Positions 41,301-45,348 of a stretch of DNA of 45,348 nt are shown here, in pieces. Within the stretch, counting starts at the first letter, position 1. Every line of letters starts with the position of its first letter. The stretch is from a virus, in the IMG/VR virus record IMGVR_UViG_3300010150_000033, positions 1-45,348 of that record; one strand, written 5' to 3'. A program made the position numbers and the translations under genes. A model generated the notes under the pieces. The model was given only the letters and a program-made list of their open reading frames with translations, did not search any database and was not told the origin of the DNA.

Positions 41301-44300
41301 GCCTTGGGGTCATTGCCAGCATCCCTGATTATTTTGTTACGAACATAATTCAACAGATCATCGACTCGCTTCTTGATTTCAGTGAGGGATACTTGAGACG
41401 GTGCATCATGTGCAATGTCTCTTGAGCCTTGACTGTCAGTTTGAGGGAGTCCTAGACCTTTGATAGCGTGACCTTTGCCTGAATACTTTGGTCGAGAGCC
41501 TGTCCATATTTTCTTGACAAGTCCATCGATGCCGTCATTGCCTGCTGGCAATACAACTGCTTTGCCTTCTCGCAGGGTGTTGATGGCGATTCTAGCCAGT
41601 GGTGCAACCACACGGCTACAAGTGATGTCTCCCGCCTCGATGTATTGAGATACGAGGTGTGCTGGCATCCTGATGCTAGAAGCACCTTCACGCCAGTCAG
41701 CGATAGGAGGACAGCGATGGTCAGCATATGCTGGGACTTCTGTCTTGGATAGGTCCACAGGCTCATCGCCACTGGTGGCTACTGATGTGGCCCAAGTCAT
41801 CATGCGGTGGACATTCTGTCCCACCTTGATGCTGTTACGCCAACAGATGGTCATTGGCAATGGCTCACAGTTGAATGCTTGAGCATTCTTGGTCATTGCC
41901 GCACCATCAGCACCAGCGAACAGATACAGTGCCTGACGACGATCACCGACCAACAGAACATTGGTGGATTCATCAGCAAAGCGGCGAACCATATCGCCCT
42001 TCAATACAGACAAATCCTGCACTTCATCGACACACAGTAGCACCGCTGGCTGTGGTGGTCGCAGGTCGTAATAGAATGGGCTGTATGTCATGTCATCGAA
42101 GGAGACGATACCGACTGGGTTCTCCGCCTTGGACTCCTCGACTTCAGCCTCATTGACATAGACTCCTTTGGCAGTAGTGCCGAAGTGCAGTGCAAGGACA
42201 GCCATTGCTCTCCTAGCCGACTTCTCATCAGTGATTTTCCAGCGGTGGATTCCTCCAATGTTTGCCTTCTGCATATTGCCGTTGTTGCCAACCTTGGCGA
42301 AGTCACCAATGGCCGCACGGATTGATGTGCCACCGTTGCGTTGGTATGTGGAGTTGACACTGACACTGCACTTCTTCTGATGGTCAGGGGATACATTGCC
42401 GTTGCCAGCATCATAGGATGAGAACCTGACAAACATAGGCAGGATGACCTCACAGGCTAGATACTCATTCATAGCATCATCATCATCGAACATCTTAGCC
42501 TTGATGCGCTTGATGTCGAATACTGGTCCACCTTCGATCATTGACTTGGTGGTTCCTTTGCATCCACTGCGCTTTGCATCATTGCTGGCGACCTTGCGTC
42601 GGCCTGAACCCTTCTTGGATGGTTCAGGACAGACAGCCTTGATGCGGTCAGAAACCTGCTTGTCAAAGGGGCCACCAGTGTAAGTGTGGACCCCACGCTT
42701 GTATCCTCGCTCACCATTGGGCGACTTAGCACCCTTGGCGGGTCTAAGGGCGGTTCCTGCATTGAATACGAGAGTCTGACCCTCTTTGATGCATCGAGTA
42801 ATCATCTGAACGAGGATGGACTTCTTCAATGTAAACAGTGGTGATTCAGCCCAGTTAAGGATGCTGGATTTACGGTTCAAGAAGTCATTGAAGTCAGTAG
42901 TGAATGAGTCGAGACGAGGGTCTAGGCCATCGTCCTTGACCGAGGACACTAGGTCCATCAAAGCACTAGCATGAGCATACCAACCACTAATCCAGTTTTG
43001 AGGCTGGTCAGGGGTTCCCTGTTTGATCAGGTCATTGTATTCCGAATACTGACCAATGGCATCAGACAGGACAACTCTAGCGAGGTTACGCTCCTTGGAG
43101 CCATCGACGGATATGTCAACGCCCTTCTGAAGGCCAGCAGGGACTAGAATCTCGGACAGTCCTGCCGCTTGGACAGTGTTACTGCCACCCATCCTAACGA
43201 AGCCGCTTAGAGACGGTCCTATGTCGATAGCAACCTGATTGAGGTCCTTGGCAATGTGGACATTGAATGCAGTGAGGATGACACGGTATGAACCCAGTCC
43301 TAGGTTAGCCATCATCTTGGCAACCGACTTGATGTAAGTGGTCTTACCGCTTCCTGCAACGGCCTCGATAATCTGACACACTGGCTCTCCTGTCTCCGCC
43401 CAATGGATGAATCCATCATGCAGTTTGTTGAGTCCCACAGCCTGTTCAGCACTGTGAGGGAATCCATCACAGTTGGTGGACGGGACAGCGTAGTGTAGTT
43501 GAATGGTGGACCCATCAACATCAGGTGCTGACTGGCCTCCACAGGTCTCAAACGATGAGTCATCGCTGGATGTAATGTCGCTAGATTGTTTGACTAGAAT
43601 AGGGTGCATCAGTTGGACCGTCTTGATAACCATAATTAAAGGCACACACAGAATGAAGAACAGCATGAAGTAAATCCCAGTGATCGAGACAGATGCACTG
43701 TCATCGAAGAGAAGTCCTTTGCTAGAACATCCACCGCACCCAGTATCGAACAGTGTAGTCTGTCCTTGAGGTGCAGGGGTGATTCCTGTATCGATGTAAC
43801 TGCCCCATTCCTCCATGGACATCAGTCCACCAGTTGGTCCATTGCGTTGAATCAATCGCTGTGGGTCCTCGGCACGGTTAGCATAGTCATCAGCCCACAT
43901 ACCATGTGGCGCACGGCGAACACCGTTGTATTCCTGCCCACAGCCTAGGCAATCATCCTGACCTGCAATTGGCTTGGTGTTGCACTTCTTGTCATCGACT
44001 AGGTTGTTGCATCGACCATTCAATGGCTTGCCAGCATCGAGCCAATTCTGATGGTTCTTGTTGTCGAAGAATGCTTGCTCAATCTCGACAGCCTTGGTCC
44101 ACAGTGCTGGGTTATGGTTACGGAGGAGGCGCAGGTCCTCCTCGGTGTTGTATGGGCAGTGATAGCAGGCGGAGAGCCTGACTACATCACCATCAGGAGA
44201 CCAATTCAATTCTTGGATGATCAGTTGCTCATCGTATCGAGTCATCATCAGGTCGGTCATTGGGAAACGACTGACCTGACCTTGGTCAAGTGCCTTCTTG

Positions 44301-45348
44301 TCAAGGCCGTTAAACTTGGACATACGAGCCGTCTCATCATAGGAGATGCCAACAGCCCAGCGAACCACAGTGTCCTTGCCATAGGTCTCCTTGGACCAGT
44401 CCTGCATGGGCTTCTGTTTCCATATCTTGGAGCAGGTGTGCTTGCCACCATTGAAGAACGGGACAATGCCTCGCTCCTTGATGTAATCATCAATCGGTCC
44501 ACGGTATTCGTTGTGGACGATGGTGAACGGTATTCCTGCCTCCTGCAATCGAACCTTGGCATACTCGATGTTGGCATAGGTATGGTCCCATTCAGCACCT
44601 GTATTGGCGAAGACAACATGCTCAACTGGTGGGAACATCTCATCAAACTCATCGCTGGTCCAGCCCTGTTGACCCTTGGCCTCTAGGATGCTGTTGACAA
44701 CAGCGAATCCAGCGTCTCTATCGCACTGAATGGCGACCATTGCTGTGGAGTCAACCCCACCGCCAAAGGCAAGCAATTCAGGGATGTCCTCATCGATTCT
44801 GTGTGCTTCAGCGGGATGTCTCATCTCACTGTATTGGTCAGCCAGTGCTGATGCATACTGGACAGCCTTGACGACCATGATCAGTGGGAGGAAAAGTAGC
44901 ATCATGACTGAAACTAGGTCCACAGCACCTGCCTCGTCTAACTCCAAATGGTTCCTCCTAGCGGTCTCCAACTGGACCTTCACTTTCCTCGCTGTCATTG
45001 CAGGCTTGGACATCAATCCAATCCAGCACTGGACGAAGTATTTGTTGTCGTGGGTGATGTATTGCTCCTTGTCAACCATGTCGAAGAACACATCCTCGGT
45101 GGACTCGTGGATGTTTCTAATCCAGCAGTCGATGAGGTCATTGTCGGTCTCGGTGTTGAAGTATTGTTTGTGTTCCTTCATGTCATCCAGTGCCGTCTCC
45201 CAGTCAGGTGATTCACTAAACTTGAATCCAAACTGGTCCTGCATCTCGACATACTGACTGATAGCCTGAAGATTAGCCTCCAACAACTTGGTTTTGCCAC
45301 TGCCAGCGAGGGCGGTCACTTCGACTCGATGCATGAAGTTGGCATCGA
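38396..45348 (-). CDS. Giant multidomain polyprotein-like protein: PAPS reductase-like, SF1 helicase and zinc domains split by three hydrophobic segments (5' partial)
   Basis: Residues are counted from the Met codon at 45334, but the frame is open to the window edge. Residues 1-130 start with a P-loop (VTALAGSGKT). A hydrophobic segment lies at 138-160. Residues 184-470 are a PAPS-reductase-type PP-loop domain: ELLAFGGGVDSTAMV, HTCSKIWKQKP, VGISYDETARM and SACYHCPYNTEEDL, then CNN/CLGC cysteines. A second hydrophobic segment is at 548-572. Residues 626-1490 are an SF1 helicase: EAVAGSGKTTYIKS (Walker A), LLCVDEVQDLS (1099-1109), LLVGDRRQALYLFAGAD, SVHRVKGAQGKRTFIVMD and LNAVYVAATRAIDQT. Cys clusters follow at 1539-1670. 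The third hydrophobic segment is at 1728-1749, then six C-x2-C pairs to 2255. Hypotheses: cleaved polyprotein, membrane-anchored replication hub, or virion-delivered polyvalent protein. Confidence 0.8.
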   Translation of the reverse strand, partial: DANFMHRVEVTALAGSGKTKLLEANLQAISQYVEMQDQFGFKFSESPDWETALDDMKEHKQYFNTETDNDLIDCWIRNIHESTEDVFFDMVDKEQYITHDNKYFVQCWIGLMSKPAMTARKVKVQLETARRNHLELDEAGAVDLVSVMMLLFLPLIMVVKAVQYASALADQYSEMRHPAEAHRIDEDIPELLAFGGGVDSTAMVAIQCDRDAGFAVVNSILEAKGQQGWTSDEFDEMFPPVEHVVFANTGAEWDHTYANIEYAKVRLQEAGIPFTIVHNEYRGPIDDYIKERGIVPFFNGGKHTCSKIWKQKPMQDWSKETYGKDTVVRWAVGISYDETARMSKFNGLDKKALDQGQVSRFPMTDLMMTRYDEQLIIQELNWSPDGDVVRLSACYHCPYNTEEDLRLLRNHNPALWTKAVEIEQAFFDNKNHQNWLDAGKPLNGRCNNLVDDKKCNTKPIAGQDDCLGCGQEYNGVRRAPHGMWADDYANRAEDPQRLIQRNGPTGGLMSMEEWGSYIDTGITPAPQGQTTLFDTGCGGCSSKGLLFDDSASVSITGIYFMLFFILCVPLIMVIKTVQLMHPILVKQSSDITSSDDSSFETCGGQSAPDVDGSTIQLHYAVPSTNCDGFPHSAEQAVGLNKLHDGFIHWAETGEPVCQIIEAVAGSGKTTYIKSVAKMMANLGLGSYRVILTAFNVHIAKDLNQVAIDIGPSLSGFVRMGGSNTVQAAGLSEILVPAGLQKGVDISVDGSKERNLARVVLSDAIGQYSEYNDLIKQGTPDQPQNWISGWYAHASALMDLVSSVKDDGLDPRLDSFTTDFNDFLNRKSSILNWAESPLFTLKKSILVQMITRCIKEGQTLVFNAGTALRPAKGAKSPNGERGYKRGVHTYTGGPFDKQVSDRIKAVCPEPSKKGSGRRKVASNDAKRSGCKGTTKSMIEGGPVFDIKRIKAKMFDDDDAMNEYLACEVILPMFVRFSSYDAGNGNVSPDHQKKCSVSVNSTYQRNGGTSIRAAIGDFAKVGNNGNMQKANIGGIHRWKITDEKSARRAMAVLALHFGTTAKGVYVNEAEVEESKAENPVGIVSFDDMTYSPFYYDLRPPQPAVLLCVDEVQDLSVLKGDMVRRFADESTNVLLVGDRRQALYLFAGADGAAMTKNAQAFNCEPLPMTICWRNSIKVGQNVHRMMTWATSVATSGDEPVDLSKTEVPAYADHRCPPIADWREGASSIRMPAHLVSQYIEAGDITCSRVVAPLARIAINTLREGKAVVLPAGNDGIDGLVKKIWTGSRPKYSGKGHAIKGLGLPQTDSQGSRDIAHDAPSQVSLTEIKKRVDDLLNYVRNKIIRDAGNDPKAVDKDNSYQNLVDETDCVMALAEGWLEQTGNINQSSRGSTIRADPALFLKWLDQFLGQTEGRNGEDSIRFASVHRVKGAQGKRTFIVMDRILKDKEGEERVVGAFMLPHCMTTPDEAVQELNAVYVAATRAIDQTVLVSHDKDLAELFPTKESFDLVWQAANSGDDTLVAMAYKNATMPEADRVVAQPKVEQLKCGSCEIPLDADADVDECVTEGCDSIMCKEYSGREASGPAGCGVAATFEDMIDRTGNKICFKCSDKQREEALAKDDAEELPQDAIEAVDPRAYTEETVTYSCNKCKYTVHPRVRVDGTHNGGGRCPYRRSDGCSGHMEMVKEEVIDIAKAMADAQFEMEANAHVLENPNFSQPPTMQERMDKAMKDDESGAIDLVSIFMLMLFPIILVVNMAKKIVPAFTLAQREALTEEGPAYYTSDDDTKNRVINDRTAFNQKTGFFLACEACDESKFHNFTDSEKYPRQAQQTRYHSNPFSRTRSFNVHCESCGGITKHHKQPKPPEWSPKSLVTIEKMGTRPEQWGFAPVKFHKQKVETFSMCVHSPNTYSGSYGQGSGHIVPVKGYDRSSRYSRGSQLCTYAITTHLSEERLKRMPTKWTRDRNYTITDDLQSCMGSGELVMTITDRNEEELWRRLHPMTDDDGRVLDKYVPKVGDEWAFRRKVEKDIEASFHVQPPNQSMTNRAILYHHYDQLDEVTHTEVIRCETKRAKQELKDGEWVETEPAEYRPALIVYFPCPKCEGGKAEGYSTVKSKQTMNKRKVGFDADVGTIGKWSKTPMTVGIVQWPKDDDGNNIVKFDSRFHHHDCMVCGKPHIKSGLVPVMATDDEKDWHGMWVGQDCAKKFMGFMKFTVPADACKKCNGPKSKGMLFKEVRPTPSVIEDNDLSQEEVTDQLHVVWGCATCGNEGTHEEMVIEYDMETYVGNGHKVETVNSKDVGEKIRWVGLDGSLELNPQERVTPE
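40088..40153 (-). repeat. Hydrophobic repeat 3 of the giant protein
   Basis: Encodes AIDLVSIFMLMLFPIILVVN (1728-1747) after DDESG. It is closest to repeat 1: GAVDLVSVMMLLF versus GAIDLVSIFMLML. It separates the helicase/zinc part from the C-terminal zinc-rich domain. The DNA is only partly conserved, indicating old duplication or selection on the peptide. Confidence 0.65.
43619..43690 (-). repeat. Hydrophobic repeat 2 of the giant protein
   Basis: Encodes ITGIYFMLFFILCVPLIMVI (551-570) after DDSASVS and before KTVQLMHPIL. The core PLIMV-I/V-K-x-VQ is identical in kind to repeat 1 (PLIMVVKAVQ). It lies between the PAPS-reductase-like domain with its CGGC-containing tail and the SF1 helicase. 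Confidence 0.65.
44855..44923 (-). repeat. Hydrophobic repeat 1 of the giant protein
   Basis: Encodes DLVSVMMLLFLPLIMVVK (residues 139-156), preceded by acidic DEAGAV and followed by AVQYASAL. It has no charge for about 16 residues, enough for a membrane helix. It lies between the N-terminal P-loop fragment and the PAPS-reductase-like domain, and aligns with repeats 2 and 3 (shared pattern D-x-S/A-x-A-V/I, then ML..., LIMV-V/I-K). Confidence 0.65.

Noticed and set aside
44051-44686. 211-codon plus-strand open frame
   Set aside because: Antisense to the PAPS-reductase-like domain, which has clear conserved motifs; no supporting start region.
38396-45348. Intein insertions as an explanation for the giant frame
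   Set aside because: Looked for Cys/Ser block A with downstream HN-Cys/Ser splice junctions around the domain boundaries. None was found, and the separators are hydrophobic helices, unlike inteins.

Overview
The window looks like part of a tailed double-stranded DNA virus of an archaeon, most likely a marine euryarchaeon (a magrovirus-like virus of Marine Group II/Poseidoniales is my best guess). The archaeal signs are a group II chaperonin (thermosome), a PriS-PriL fused primase, an XPF/ERCC4-type nuclease with HhH motifs, a TFIIB-like cyclin-fold protein and a PC4-like protein. The viral signs are very large tail-type genes, dense coding, dozens of small unknown genes, and start/stop overlaps (ATGA, GTGA, TTGA) at most junctions. 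No integrase, rRNA, tRNA, CRISPR or insertion sequence was seen. Both window edges cut through open reading frames.

Layout. (1) Positions 1-16179, plus strand: a late/structural block. It holds two giant tail/baseplate-adhesin genes, two smaller tail-associated genes, a frameshifted zinc ribbon, a very basic protein, a C5-cytosine-methyltransferase-like enzyme and a small membrane protein. (2) The strands converge at about 16.1 kb. (3) Positions 34634 down to 16112, minus strand: one long, tightly packed early block. From upstream to downstream it begins with small unknown, acidic and zinc-binding proteins. Next come PC4-like and TFIIB-like proteins, a ligase-like protein without its catalytic lysine, a putative ssDNA-binding protein, a RecA/Sak4-like ATPase, a Cas4/RecB-like nuclease, the fused primase, an ERCC4 nuclease, a P-loop ATPase/helicase candidate and a degenerate DEDD exonuclease-like protein. 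(4) 34.6-34.94 kb is a divergent regulatory region with a TATA-like element and paired palindromes; it fires leftward into the early block and rightward into one lone plus-strand gene. (5) 45348 down to 35309, minus strand: a giant multidomain protein of more than 2300 residues, a topoisomerase-type zinc-ribbon protein, a conserved viral protein of unknown function, the chaperonin and a small helical protein.

The early block reads as a nearly self-sufficient replication/recombination and transcription-control set (primase, helicase, nucleases, strand-annealing ATPase, SSB candidate, ligase-like factor, TFB/PC4). A DNA polymerase and sliding clamp are not in the window.

The most striking object is the giant protein at the right edge. 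A PAPS-reductase-like domain, an SF1 helicase and several zinc-binding modules lie in one frame, separated by three mutually similar hydrophobic, transmembrane-like segments. This layout suggests a processed or membrane-inserted polyprotein, or a virion-delivered polyvalent protein, and I know of no described counterpart. Other notable points are the unusual density of zinc-binding miniproteins (several only 30-53 residues), an SD-sequestering hairpin in front of the chaperonin, and the catalytically altered ligase. Functional calls rest on motif recognition by eye, with no database search.
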